From assembly GCF_963082655.1 (NCBI RefSeq), contig NC_081553.1:156527441-156591440 (forward strand): a DNA stretch of 64,000 nucleotides, in the 5' to 3' direction. The notes under the pieces are model-generated. The model saw nothing but the letters and a program-made list of their open reading frames with translations. It did no database searches and was not told the DNA's origin. This DNA comes from Stomoxys calcitrans. Its lineage: Eukaryota > Arthropoda > Insecta > Diptera > Muscidae. The position numbers and the translations under genes are program-made. This document shows positions 1 through 10,043 of the stretch, one piece after another (position 1 is the first letter of the stretch; each line of letters starts with the position of its first letter).

Positions 1-186
1 GTCGGAATCGTGTCAAAACTGTTCGACTCTGCAGTCCTAGTTTGGTTTTACCAGAATTTCTTTTTTGCCTCTGCAGGAGGAGCTTGCACCAAAGCCATCG
101 GTTTGCTGCTTGATTCTTTGGTTTCGCACTACATTCTGATGCCTTACATCTCAATTCGCTCACACTCATGTCTTTTAATTTACTTT
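1..186. other. No recognisable feature
   Basis: I see no convincing coding sequence, splice structure or repeat here. It ends where a HINE begins. Confidence 0.5.
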
Positions 187-668
187 TTATACCCTCCACC
201 ATAGGATGTGGGTATACTAATTTTGTCATTCTATTTGTAACACCTTGAAATATGCGTCTGAGACCCCATAAAGTATATATATTCTTGATCGTCATTGTCA
301 TTTTAAGTCTTTCTTGCCATGTCCGTCCATCTGTCTGTCGAAAGCACGCTAACTTTTCAGAGAAGTAAAGCTAGGTCGGTTGGGATTGTAATTGGGTCCA
401 TGTTTTGGTCTAAATTCAATCAATGTATGGTCAATCAGTTGATAACCTGATATAGCTGCCATATAAACCGAACTCCCAATTTGACACTCTGATCCACTGG
501 GGTGCGCAATTTTTACTCGGTTTGCCTAAAATTTTGGATGGCTTTTTTTCTATGACTGTGTGCTATGCCTGTAAGCATGGCAAGTACGGCCAGTCGCTCA
601 TATATAAATTGAAAGAGCCTTTCAAAGAGCTTGACAAATGCAATCCATGGTGGCACGCTTTTACTTGT
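187..668 (+). mobile_element. Short DINE-1/HINE-like element (non-autonomous Helentron)
   Basis: It opens with the family 5' hairpin module (TATACCCTCCACCATAGG...GGGTATAC), followed by the conserved AAAGTATATATATTCTTGATCG core, a short GTCC/GTCT tract and the AAAGCACGCTAAC block. It ends in GCACGCTTTTACTTG. The internal repeat array is reduced to about one decayed unit. The GGCCCGGCC hairpin that normally precedes the 3' end is missing, so this is a deletion derivative. Membership in the Helentron-associated DINE-1 family comes from the general architecture known in Drosophila. Confidence 0.8.
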
Positions 669-707
669 TTCTTATTCGATTTGGCTAAAATTTGGAACAA
701 GGAACCG

Positions 708-1370
708 AGTTTATTGAAGTCTAAATAGAATTTAGAGTAGATAGAATCAGAGTTTTGGAATGTTTTATATATCGTTGGAGAGGTATGGTATTTCCCTTAA
801 AATGAGGTTTATTGTGTAAATTAGGTTTTCTTGTGTGATGGTAAATTCGACTTTTTTGAAAAGTTTACTTTTATGTAGGCGGTTACATAAAAACGGATAA
901 GAAAGAAATATTTTCTTAATTCTTTCTGTGTTTTGTTGAAAAAGCGATACTGAAAAAAAGTTCTTCTCACATATGTGTAACAAAATGTGATGTAGACTTA
1001 GTACTTAACAGTGAAAAAAGCACTACTTGAAATTAGATTTTTTAAGTATTTTGGCTGCTTCGACCTTATGTCTGGCTAGGATAGGCATGCATTACATTGT
1101 TGGGAACATTTAAAGCTTTAACTGAAAGTGAAAAATCACCATGGAACTGTTTGCCAGTGTGAAACTTTTGAAACTTTGTAGAAATATTGGCTATATTGTT
1201 CTTGAGATAATGGGGTGGTTTAATATCTAAATGAGTCCAATAAGCATTTAAAACTTTAACTAGTACCATCGCTTCATGAAAATGGAAAGAAATTATAATA
1301 CTTTGATGGCCGAAGTTTACGACAGCTTATAATAAGTGTATCTTTTTTAAAAATTTTGCAAATTTTTTCA
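708..1370. mobile_element. Decayed Transib-type arm, related to the right arm of the 53.9-59.2 kb element
   Basis: This stretch aligns without rearrangement to the right inverted arm of the Transib element, roughly 57995-58715 read on the same strand. Shared landmarks include TTTAGAGTAGATAGAATC, the block around AAATGTTTTATA, AGCACTACTTGAAA, ATGTTGGGAACATTT and ATGAAAATGGAAAGAAAT. It carries many substitutions and small indels. No transposase or terminal heptamer is present next to it, so it is a fragment of an older family member. Confidence 0.75.
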
Positions 1371-1837
1371 ATTTGGGAATGTTGGGAATGTTGACCTTAA
1401 GCAAATTTTGTAATTTTTGTATGGTTTTGGCTGAAGGTCAATTGAAAAGAATTTCTCTTGAGCTTTTCATCTGTCTTTATTCTAATATTTTGGCTGACGC
1501 TGTTTTCAAGGACTAATAATTAAACAAATTTCAAAAGAAAAATTAAATTTTAGTAAAAAATCACAAAATTGAGTTTTGAAAGAGAAGTAAGTTTAAATCT
1601 TTAAACATTGATAAACACGTGTCCATGTCGTCCGGGTTCCTTGCGCACTCACATAAACGACTGACAATTTGACATTCCTTCCATCTGTTAGGGTTTCTTG
1701 TTTGAACCGTTGAGTGGAGCGGCCGATTTGTTATTTCAGAATTTTGTTATTTCAGAATTTTCCTATAACTCGTAATAGGTCATTATTTTTGGAATAAAAA
1801 TTGAAGTCACTCAAGGATAGCTGCGATAGAGGTATCC
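1371..1837. other. AT-rich spacer, nothing recognised
   Basis: No gene, long repeat or terminal motif was identified. A short direct repeat (TTGTTATTTCAGAATTT, twice near 1730-1762) is the only local structure. Confidence 0.4.
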
Positions 1838-2225
1838 ATTAGGCGGTTGATGATCTGCGTCTGTTTTCAGTGGAGCGGCAGATCCAGAGCCCGGAGAAGG
1901 CTTATAATGGACTTCAAAGACCCAACAGCTGCGGTGGCGGTATCAGCACGTAGCATATTGTCTGCTACAGAAAGCTCGACTGGTGGAGCGGTTGCTCCAG
2001 TCTCCACTAGCCGACTGAACAATGCCGAGTCTTAAGGACAATGCCGAACCAATTCTTTCTTCGCATGCCTATAATTTGCCTAGGCCATCGGCCTTCCGCA
2101 GCAAACCAACACGCTAAGGGGTTGAAATATTAGAAGACGCATCGCTCTTCTATTATTTCAAATGCACCGCAGTCAGCCACAAGGCTGCTGTCACCTGGAG
2201 GGCATCCCATGCCTAAAAAACTAGG
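1838..2225 (+). mobile_element. LINE fragment, ORF1 N-terminal region
   Basis: The segment around 1990-2140 (AGTCTTAAGGACAATGCCGAA, TCTTCGCATGCCTATA, GACGCATCGCTCT) resembles the reverse complement of 43950-44200, which lies at the 5' side of a minus-strand LINE. It is therefore the start of the same LINE family in plus orientation. Short open stretches are interrupted by stops and nothing of ORF2 follows. Confidence 0.5.
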
Positions 2226-2344
2226 GCGAACAATAGTAAGATGGGTCCAAGAACCTTTGCTAATTGAAATTTCACAAACTTCTTTTGTTATTACTGAATT
2301 AGAATAATTATTGATTTACTTTGAGATAGTAAAGTAAAAAAAAA

Positions 2345-3970
2345 CAAGTAAAAGCGTGCTAAGTTCGGCCGGGCCGAATCTTATATACCCTCCACCATGG
2401 ATCGCATTTGTCGAGTTCTTTTCCCGGCATCTCTTCTTAGGCAAAAAAGGATATAAGAAAAGAGTTGCTCTGCTATTAAAACGATATCAAGATATGGTCC
2501 GGTTCGGACCACAATTAAATTATATGTTGGAGACCTGTGTAAAATTTCAGCCAATTCGTATAAGAATTGCGCCCATTGGGGCTCACGAGTAAAATAGAGA
2601 GAACGATTTATATGGGATCTGTATCGGGCTATAGAACGATTCAGACCATAATAAACACGTTTGTTAATGGTCATGAGAGGATCCATCGTACAAAATTTCA
2701 GGCATATCGGATAATAATTGCGACCTCTAGGGGTCAAGATCCCAGATCGGTTTATATGGCAGCTATATCAGGTTATGAACCGATTTGAACCTCATTTGAC
2801 ACAGTTGTTGAAAGTAAAAATAAAATACGTCATGCAAAATTTCAGATAAATCGGATAGGAATTGAAGCTAGAAGCTCAAGAAGTCAAATCCCCAGATCTC
2901 TTTATATGACAGCTATATCAGGTTATGAACCGATTTCAACCATACTTGGCACAGTTGTTGGATATCATAACGAAATACTTCGTGCAAAAATTCATTCAAA
3001 TCGGATAAGAATTGCGCCCTCTAGAGGCTCAAGAAGTCAAGACCCAAGATCGGTTTATATGGCAGCTATATCAGGTTATGAACCGATTTAAACCATATTT
3101 GGCACAGTTGTTGGGTATAATAACAAAACACGTCGTGCGAAATTCCATTCCAATCGGATAAGAATTGCGTACTCTAGAGGCTCAAGAAGTCAAGACCCCA
3201 GATCGGTTTATATGGCAGCTATATCAGGTTATGGACCGATTTGAACCATACTAGGCACAGTTGTTGGATATAATAACAAAACACGTCGTGCAAAATTTCA
3301 TTCCAATCGGAAAAGATTTGCGCACTCTAGAGGTTCAAGTAGTCAAGGCCCATGATCGGTTTATATGGCAGCTATATCAGGTTATAGACCGATTTGAACC
3401 ATACTTGGCACAGTTGTTGGATATCATAGCAAAACACGTCGTGCAAAATTTCATTCCAATCGAATAAGAATTGTGCACTCTAGAGGCTCAAGAAGTCAAG
3501 AGCCAAGATCGGTTTATATGGCAGCTATATCAGGTTATAGACCGATTTGAACCATACTTGGCACAGTTGTTGGATATTATAGCAAAACACGTCGTGCAAA
3601 ATTTCATTCCAATCGAATAAGAATTGCGCACTCTAGAGGCTCAAGAAGTCAAGACCCAAGATCGGTTTATATGGCAGCTATATCAAAACATGGACCGATA
3701 TGGCCCATTTACAATACCAACCGACCTACAATAATAAGAAGTATTTGTGCAAAATTTCAAGCGGCTAGCTTTACTCCTTCGAAAGTTAGCGTGCTTTCGA
3801 CAGACGGACGGACGGACGGACGGACAGACGGACGGACATGGCTAGATCGACATAAAATTTCACGACGATCAAGAATATATATACTTTATGGGGTCTCAGA
3901 CGAATATTTCGAGTAGTTACAAACAGAATGACGAAATTAGTATACCCCCCATCTTATGGTGGAGGGTATA
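2345..3970 (-). mobile_element. DINE-1/HINE-like element with 153-bp repeat array
   Basis: Read on the minus strand it runs from the hairpin start TATACCCTCCACCATAAGAT at 3970, through the TATATATTCTTGATCG core, a GTCC/GTCT microsatellite, and about six 153-bp units. It ends in the TTCGGCCCGGCCGAAC hairpin and TTAGCACGCTTTTACTTG at 2345. Unit starts recur 153 bp apart at 3051, 3204, 3357 and 3510. It is nearly the same as the copies at 38595-40232 and 44713-46193. It has no coding capacity; mobility would depend on a Helentron Rep/helicase in trans. Confidence 0.85.
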
Positions 3971-4166
3971 AAAATAAAGCAACATTTGATTTTGGAAATT
4001 TATGAGAATGCCATAAATTGTTTGGAAAATGGTTGATTATTTTGAACTTTCAAACGGATAAGACATTAATTATGAAAAAGGACAATTTTCATTTTCAAAC
4101 GGTGAAGACACATTTCTTTTCCTCGGATGAAGGAAAGCTAAAGGGAAATGTTATAAGAAAAGTTTA

Positions 4167-5014
4167 GTTTTTATTCCCTCCATCTTAGGATGGGGAATAT
4201 AATAATATCGTCATTCTGTTTGTAACACTTCGAAATATGCGTAAGACCCCATAAAGTATATATATTCTTGATCGTCATGACATTTTAAGTCGAACTAGCC
4301 ATGTCCGTCCGTCCGTCTGTCTGTCGAAAGCACGCTAACTTTTGAAAGAGTAAAGCTAGGAGCTTGAAATTTTGCACTAATACTTTTTATAAGTGTAGGT
4401 CGGTTGGGATTGTAAATGGGCCAAATCGGCCCATGTTTTGATATAGCTGCCATATAAATCGATCTTGGTCCTTCACTTCTTGAGCTTCTAGAGGGCGCAA
4501 TTATCATCCGATTTGACTGATGGTGGTTTGGTATCACTTCCAACAACTGTGCGAAGTATTGTCGAAATCGGTCTACAACCTGGTATAGCTGCCATATAAA
4601 CCGATCTTGGATCTTGACTTCTTGAGCCTTGAGGGTCCAATTCTAATCCGATTAGGCTAAAATTTTGCACGAGGTATTTTGTAATGACTTTCTACAACTG
4701 TTAAATCGGTTCATAACATGATATATCTGCCATGTAAACCGATCTTAGATCTTGACTTCTTGAGCCTCCCGTGGGCGCAATTCTCACCCGACTTGGCAGA
4801 AATTTTGTACCACGGCTTCTCCCATGACCTTCAATATACGTGTCCGATATGGTCTGAATCGATCCATAGATTGATACGACTCCCATATAAACCGATTTTG
4901 CTTCTTGAGCCCCCACAAAGCGAATTTCTTACACAATATTCAATTCACTTATCGTCCGAATCGGACCATAGCTTGATATATCTCCAAAAGCATAACAATT
5001 CTTATCCATTATTC
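4167..5014 (+). mobile_element. HINE copy, 5' part, interrupted by an LTR retrotransposon
   Basis: Starts with a slightly altered hairpin (ATTCCCTCCATCTTAGGATGGGG), then the TATATATTCTTGATCG core, a GTCC tract, and several 153-bp-type units. The element stops at the LTR start and resumes at 12334, after the 3' LTR, with the CAAAGAACTTGACAAATGCG block and a 3' end at about 12425. The LTR element therefore inserted into a pre-existing HINE. Confidence 0.8.
5011..5014. other. Target-site duplication ATTC, left copy
   Basis: ATTC directly precedes the 5' LTR and is repeated directly after the 3' LTR at 12330-12333. Four bases is the duplication length usual for Ty3/gypsy integration. Confidence 0.85.
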
Positions 5015-5270
5015 TGTAGTGTGTATATGTGTGAGACAATTGTCTGGCCTTGGTCATGACCATTGTCTGGCTTAGGTAATCTGATTCGCGCATATGGACA
5101 CCCATCCGCGTTGCCGTGTGAATATACATACGTTGCATATTCACACAGGTGAGCAACCCAACAGCATGGGAACATGCTGGCTAGGCTTAAGCTAGCTTAG
5201 AAATATTTTGTTAAAATAAAATTGAATTCAAGAACAACAGCCAATTGAAGTGGTCCTCAATTCTTTCACA
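5015..5270 (+). repeat. 5' LTR (256 bp)
   Basis: Begins TGTAGTGTGTATATG and ends TTCTTTCACA. It matches 12080-12329 except for an extra six bases (within GTGAATATACATACG) near its middle. It is followed at once by the primer-binding site. Confidence 0.92.
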
Positions 5271-5281
5271 TGGCGACCGTT
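5271..5281 (+). other. Primer-binding site
   Basis: TGGCGACCGT starts directly after the 5' LTR. A TGGCGACC start is used by some insect Ty3/gypsy elements (tRNA-Arg type, from memory). Only about 10-11 bases are available before the inserted HINE context begins. Confidence 0.65.
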
Positions 5282-5293
5282 AAAATAAAAAAC

Positions 5294-6650
5294 AAGTAAA
5301 AGCGTGCTAAGTTCGGCCGGGCCGAATCTTATATACCCTCCACCATGGATCGCATTTGTCGAGTTCTTTTCCCGGCATCTCTTCTTAGGCTAAAAAGGAT
5401 ATAAGAAAAGAGTTGCTCTGCTATTAAAACGATATCAAGATATGGTCCAGTTCGGACCACAATTAAATTATATGTTGGAGACCTGTGAAAATTTTTAGCC
5501 AATTCGTATAAGAATTGCGCCCATTGGGGCTCACGAAGTAAAATAGAGAGAACGATTTATATGGGATCTGTATCGGGCTATAGACCGATTCAGAACATAA
5601 TAAACACGTTAGTTGATGGTCATGAGAGGATCCGTCGTACAAAATTTCAGGCATATCGGATAATAATTGCGACCTCTAGGGGTCAAGAAGTCAAGATCCC
5701 AGATCGGTTTATATGACAGCTATATCAGGTTATGAACCGATTTGAAACTTATTTAAAACAGTTTTTGAAAGTAAAAATGAAATACGTCATCCAAAATTTT
5801 AGCCAAATCGGATAGGAATTGCGGCCTCTAGAAGCTGAAGAAGTCAAATCCCCAGATCTGTTTATATGGCAGCTATATCAGGTTATGAACCGATTTAAAC
5901 CATACTTGGCACAGTTGTTGGATATCATGACGAAATACTTCGTGCAAAAACTCATTCAAATCAGATAAGAATTGTGCCCTCTAGAGGCTCAAGAAGTCAA
6001 GACCCAAGATCGGTTTATATGGCAGCTATATTAGGTTATGAACCGATTTAAACCATACTTGGCACAGTTGTTGGGTATCATAACAAAACTCGTCGTGCGA
6101 AATTCCATTCCAATCGGAGATGAATTGCGCCCTCTAGAGGCTCAAGAAGTCAAGACCCAAGATCGGTTTATATGGCAGCTATATCAGGTTATGAACCGAT
6201 TTGAACCATACTTGGCACAGTTGTTGGATATCATAAGAAAACACGTCACGCAAAATTTCATTCCAATCGGATAAGAATTGCGCACTCTAGAGGCTCAATG
6301 AAGTCAAGACCCCAGATCGGTTTATATGGCAGCTATATCAGGTTATGAACCGATTTGAACCATACTTGGCACAGTTGTTGAATATAATATCGAAACACGT
6401 CGTGCTAAATTTCATCCCAATCGGATAAGAATTGCGCAGTCTAGAGGCTCAAGAAGTCAAGACCCAAGATCGGTTTATATGGCAGCTATATCAAAACTTG
6501 GACCGATATGGCCCATTAACAATACCAACCGACCTACACTAATAAGAAGTATTTGTGCAAAATTTCAAGCGGCTAGCTTTACTCCTTCGGAAGTTAGCGT
6601 GCTTTCGACAGACAGACGGACGGACGGACATGGCTAGATCGACATAAAAT
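5294..6650 (-). mobile_element. HINE inserted in the LTR element's leader, lacking its 5' hairpin end
   Basis: The HINE 3' terminus (CAAGTAAAAGCGTGC and the GGCCGGGCC hairpin on the plus strand) lies about 13 bases after the primer-binding site. Seven or so 153-bp units and a short GACG tract follow, ending at GGCTAGATCGACATAAAATT. The normal 5' end (TATATATTCTTGATC core and TATACCC hairpin) is absent and replaced by an A-rich stretch. This HINE was truncated, or was captured as part of the retrotransposon. Confidence 0.85.
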
Positions 6651-7441
6651 TACAAAAAAAAAAAATACAAAAAACTCCATTAAAAAAAAAAAACTAAAAA
6701 AAAAGCAAAAAAAAAATTAAACAAGAAAAAAACATTAAAACACAACAGCAACACCAAAAAAAAAAAAAGATGAGAACTGAAGCACAATAAAAAAGGATCT
6801 TCTTAAGCAAAATCAAGCAGCAATTATAAAATGAAACACTGCACCAACAACAACAACCATCATTTGTTGCTAAACCAACAATCAGTTAATTGTATCTTTT
6901 CCAATCCTTTATTATTACCAACAACAAGTAGCAGCAACAACAATACAAATAGAGGGACCGCATCTACAACTTCCACCACAACCAGAATCGTAAAGATGTT
7001 CCAGCGTAAGCTAATTCTAATTGTTAGTTTAACTGCTTCCATCGCAAAGAGTTTCGCAGGACAACAACAACAATAACGCATTCAAAAGTTAAGTAAAATC
7101 CATATATTAAATATACATATATGTATAGATTTTTCTTTAAGGAGAAAGACTATTTTTGTCTCGAAAAAAAAAATAAAAATTTTAATTTATATTATGTACA
7201 ACTCCGAGAATAAGCTTCTGTAGGTGGACTGTAAAGCAATTAATATAGAGCTCCCAAGAGCAAGACGTATATCAGTTTGGAAATAGAACAAAAATAAGAA
7301 AAGACCATGTTTCAGTTTATGTATTTGTGGACACAGTTTATTAAGCCTCTTCTTACCGCCTTTGGTTGTTGACGCTGCACAAGTGATTCGTTCAACATAT
7401 TTAGACTTTAATCGGCGTAAGCATTTAAGAGTATAGTAATC
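6651..7441 (+). other. A-rich and CAA-rich 5' leader of the LTR element
   Basis: 6651-6790 is almost pure A with scattered C and T. 6830-7075 holds CAA/CAG trinucleotide runs that give a low-complexity Gln/Asn reading frame, which I do not accept as a gene. No splice structure is obvious. Confidence 0.6.
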
Positions 7442-7654
7442 ATGGGTGGTACGGAATCAAAGATAGAGGATCCCAATGCCAATGTGATTAACGACATTGT
7501 GGTAAAGGTAGAAAGTCCTACCAACTACTTCTTAATCATAATTAGTTTATTGGCAGCCCAGCTATTGGTAACTCTTTACCAACTGCATAAGAGGGCTCTA
7601 CGGAAGAATTATATAAGGGCCGCTTCTGTTGCAAACGATCTTGAAAAGGTATAG
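7442..7654 (+). CDS. 70-residue predicted myristoylated single-pass membrane protein upstream of gag
   Basis: Starts MGGTESK, which fits an N-myristoylation signal (Gly2, Ser/Thr at position 5 or 6). Residues about 28-45 form a hydrophobic segment (NYFLIIISLLAAQLLVTLYQ), followed by a basic stretch (HKRALRKNY) and a short tail. It lies 93 bp before gag, in the same direction, inside the Ty3/gypsy element. The arrangement suggests a membrane-anchored accessory protein with a cytosolic basic face. I recall comparable short ORFs ahead of gag in other insect gypsy elements but cannot confirm it here. The function is unknown. The frame is intact in an otherwise damaged element. Confidence 0.6.
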   Translation: MGGTESKIEDPNANVINDIVVKVESPTNYFLIIISLLAAQLLVTLYQLHKRALRKNYIRAASVANDLEKV

Positions 7655-7747
7655 GAATCAATATGTCAAAAAATAACTTAAAAAAAAATCTTGACCAGCC
7701 ATACCAGCACACAAAATAAATGAAAATCTTTAAATTTTAGAACTCAC

Positions 7748-8914
7748 ATGGACTGGATCGACATAATCGGTGTAGCCAGAATAATCAAAGAGCAGAACTT
7801 TGATAGGTCATACAAAAGTCTGAAAGTAGACAGACCGATAGGAAATGAGACATTAGGTCGACACCTTAAAATATTATTTGAAGCCCTGGAAAAAATTCGG
7901 ATATTTTTAAAAGGGTACTACGATAATCTTACCCCCTCCCACAAAATAGCAGCAGAAGCATATTTTTTGGATGTACGAAATAAACTAGCAAATTTATTGG
8001 AATCTAAGGGCATAGAAAATAGATTGTCAGTGAGTTTCCATGACGAGGTCGTTTTCTACATTAAATTAGAGGAAGTTGGCGAAAACATTGATTGTGAATC
8101 ACTTACCAAACTCTTTGACTTTGCAAATGAGGCAGGAAACATGACACAATCGGTTACGGACTTTCTGGGTTTGGCCACAAGGGTCATACCGGATTTTAAC
8201 GGAAGCTCCGAAAATCTGCAGAGTTTTCTTGATGCACTGGACCTTATAGATTCAGTAAAAGAAACTCATGAACAGATTGCAGTGAGAGTCATTAAGACAA
8301 AATTAAAAGGGACGGCGAGAAACCTTATCAGCTCAGAAGGGACCATCAAGGACATAATAATAACATTGAGAAAATCTGTCAAAGGCGAATCAACTGAAGT
8401 TATCACAGCAAAAATTTTAAATATTAGACAAGGAAATAAGACGGCAAACTCGTTTGTGAGTGAAATTGAGGAGCTTACGAAAGCACTGTCTAACGCCTAC
8501 ATTTCTGACGGAGTACCTGTAGAATTAGCACAGAAGTACTCAACTCAAGTAGCCGTCAAAACGATGTCGAAAAACGCATCCAGCGATATAGTTCGGCTTA
8601 TAATGGAGTCTGGGAACTTTAGGACAATGAATGATGCGGTGTCGAAATTTGTATCATCTTGCACCGAGGGCATGCCCACCTTTGATGTAAGATACTACAA
8701 TTCGAATTGGTATGGACGCGGAAATAGTCGTGGACGGGGTAACGGCCACTATAGAGGACGAGGTCGTTACTATGGAAACAATCGAGGACGTGGCTCCAAT
8801 AACCACAATTTCGACAGTCGAAACAATAAAGGTAATAGGAACCGCAACGTGCGTGTCCTTACCGAAGAAAATAGTGATTCGGGAAACCTGAATCTTCCCT
8901 TGGGAGAACAATAG
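7748..8914 (+). CDS. gag: Gag polyprotein of the Ty3/gypsy element
   Basis: An intact 388-residue frame. The first 300 residues are helical and capsid-like, with a gypsy-type central segment (residues about 150-260, including FNGSSENLQSFLDALD). The C-terminal tail from about residue 325 is rich in Arg, Gly, Asn and Tyr (repeated GRG). It has no CCHC zinc knuckle, so RNA binding is presumably by the RGG-like tail. It should assemble the intracellular particle and package the RNA. The stop lies at 8912-8914, and the pol frame, offset by -1, is already open across it. That is consistent with a -1 frameshift for Gag-Pol. ATG at 7748 is chosen because stops lie upstream. Confidence 0.85.
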   Translation: MDWIDIIGVARIIKEQNFDRSYKSLKVDRPIGNETLGRHLKILFEALEKIRIFLKGYYDNLTPSHKIAAEAYFLDVRNKLANLLESKGIENRLSVSFHDEVVFYIKLEEVGENIDCESLTKLFDFANEAGNMTQSVTDFLGLATRVIPDFNGSSENLQSFLDALDLIDSVKETHEQIAVRVIKTKLKGTARNLISSEGTIKDIIITLRKSVKGESTEVITAKILNIRQGNKTANSFVSEIEELTKALSNAYISDGVPVELAQKYSTQVAVKTMSKNASSDIVRLIMESGNFRTMNDAVSKFVSSCTEGMPTFDVRYYNSNWYGRGNSRGRGNGHYRGRGRYYGNNRGRGSNNHNFDSRNNKGNRNRNVRVLTEENSDSGNLNLPLGEQ

Positions 8915-9468
8915 TCCAAAATCCAACTATACATCATATAAATCTAAGTCAGAGCATATTTGTGAAGGCAAAAAACAAATTTTCTAATAACATTCTCACA
9001 TTATTAGTAGATACAGGAGCGGACATATCTTTATTAAAGCAATTTAATAAAGAATATAGTCAATTAATCAAGTCTAATACCACAATAATAAGTGGTATAG
9101 GTGAAGGAACAACCAAGTCATTTGGATCAATTGATTTATATCTCCAAATTGACAAATTCTTAATACCCCATGATTTTCAGGTGGTGGATAGAAATTTCCG
9201 TATACCTTGTGATGGTATTCTTGGCATGGATTTCATTAAGAAATACAACTGTATTTTGGATTTCAATGAGCACCATGATTGGTTGATTCTAAGACCTAAC
9301 AACTTTTATTGTAATATTCAAGTCCCTATTATATTTTCTGACGTTGACCATAACATTTTTTTACCTGCTTGTTCTGAAGTAATTAGAAAAGTACATATGT
9401 ATAACAACAAACGAAAAAGGGTTTTTAGTGATGAATCAGGAACTTCAACCTGGTGTTGTAGTTGCTAG
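8908..9468 (+). CDS. pol: Pol N-terminal part: retroviral-type aspartic protease
   Basis: The frame is open from before the gag stop and has no proper start codon, as expected for a frameshift product. It carries the protease active-site motif LVDTGADISLL at about 9007-9040 and the C-terminal GILGMDFI block near 9214. This enzyme would cleave Gag and Gag-Pol in the particle. The frame is lost near 9415 at an A-rich run (AACGAAAAAGGG): reading continues 53 bases to a stop at 9468, while the authentic pol sequence continues in the neighbouring frame. Confidence 0.85.
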   Translation, partial: TIVQNPTIHHINLSQSIFVKAKNKFSNNILTLLVDTGADISLLKQFNKEYSQLIKSNTTIISGIGEGTTKSFGSIDLYLQIDKFLIPHDFQVVDRNFRIPCDGILGMDFIKKYNCILDFNEHHDWLILRPNNFYCNIQVPIIFSDVDHNIFLPACSEVIRKVHMYNNKRKRVFSDESGTSTWCCSC

Positions 9469-10005
9469 CTCTATAGTAAATGCTAAAAACACATTTGTTC
9501 GAATTTTAAATACAACTACAGAAAATGTTATACTAAACACCAAGAGTATTGCGACTGAGAGTTTGACAAATTATGACTTGATTGAACAAAAATATCTACA
9601 AAATGACAAAAAAGAGGAAATTATTTCAAGGTTGGAAAAGAATTGTCCCAAAGAGTTTAAGGATCAACTTCACAAATTGTGTTCTGACTACACGGATGTT
9701 TTTGGTTTAGAAACAGAACCAATCACAGCTAATAATTTTATAAACAAAAGATAAAACTCAAGGACTCTGACCCGGTATATATAAAAAACTATAGGATTCC
9801 ACATACACATAGAGCAGAAATAAACGAACAAGTAAATAAACTTTTGGCTGATGGTATAGTTGAACCATACGTATCAGAATTTAATAGCCCACTACTTCTT
9901 GTTCCAAAAAAGGCGCTTCCAAATTCTGAACAAAAGCATTGGGGTTTAGTTGTTGATTATCGCCAAATTAATAAAAAGGTAATAGCAGACAAATTTCCCC
10001 TCCTG
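9416..10005 (+). pseudogene. pol: Pol: reverse transcriptase N-terminal remnant (frameshifted, truncated)
   Basis: After the first frameshift the sequence encodes the protease-RT linker to 9747. A second frameshift at AACAAAAGATAAAAC near 9748 moves to another frame, which holds the RT fingers: a YRIPHTHR-type start, the KLLADGIVEP block, the SPLLLVPKK block and VDYRQINKK at about 9950-9980. The coding similarity stops at about 10005, before the catalytic YxDD palm. Palm, thumb and RNase H are deleted, so no polymerase activity is possible. Confidence 0.85.
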
Positions 10006-10043
10006 AGTATATAAAGTCGTGACAAGTATATAAAGTCGTGACA
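10006..10043 (+). repeat. 19-bp tandem duplication at the RT deletion junction
   Basis: AGTATATAAAGTCGTGACA occurs twice in tandem exactly where the RT reading frame ends and the post-RNase H linker begins. It looks like a scar of deletion repair or template switching during reverse transcription. Confidence 0.8.

Noticed and set aside
3051..3700. Regular 153-bp repeats as a CRISPR-like array
   Set aside because: Units are contiguous with no unique spacers, occur in a eukaryotic transposon context, and match HINE arrays.
6831..7076. 82-codon Gln/Asn-rich frame in the LTR element leader
   Set aside because: Low-complexity CAA/CAG runs; an equally long frame exists on the other strand; no domain.
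7649..7740. Possible intron joining the small membrane ORF to gag
   Set aside because: Donor-like AAG|GTATAG and acceptor-like AAATTTTAG exist, but joining them puts gag out of frame.
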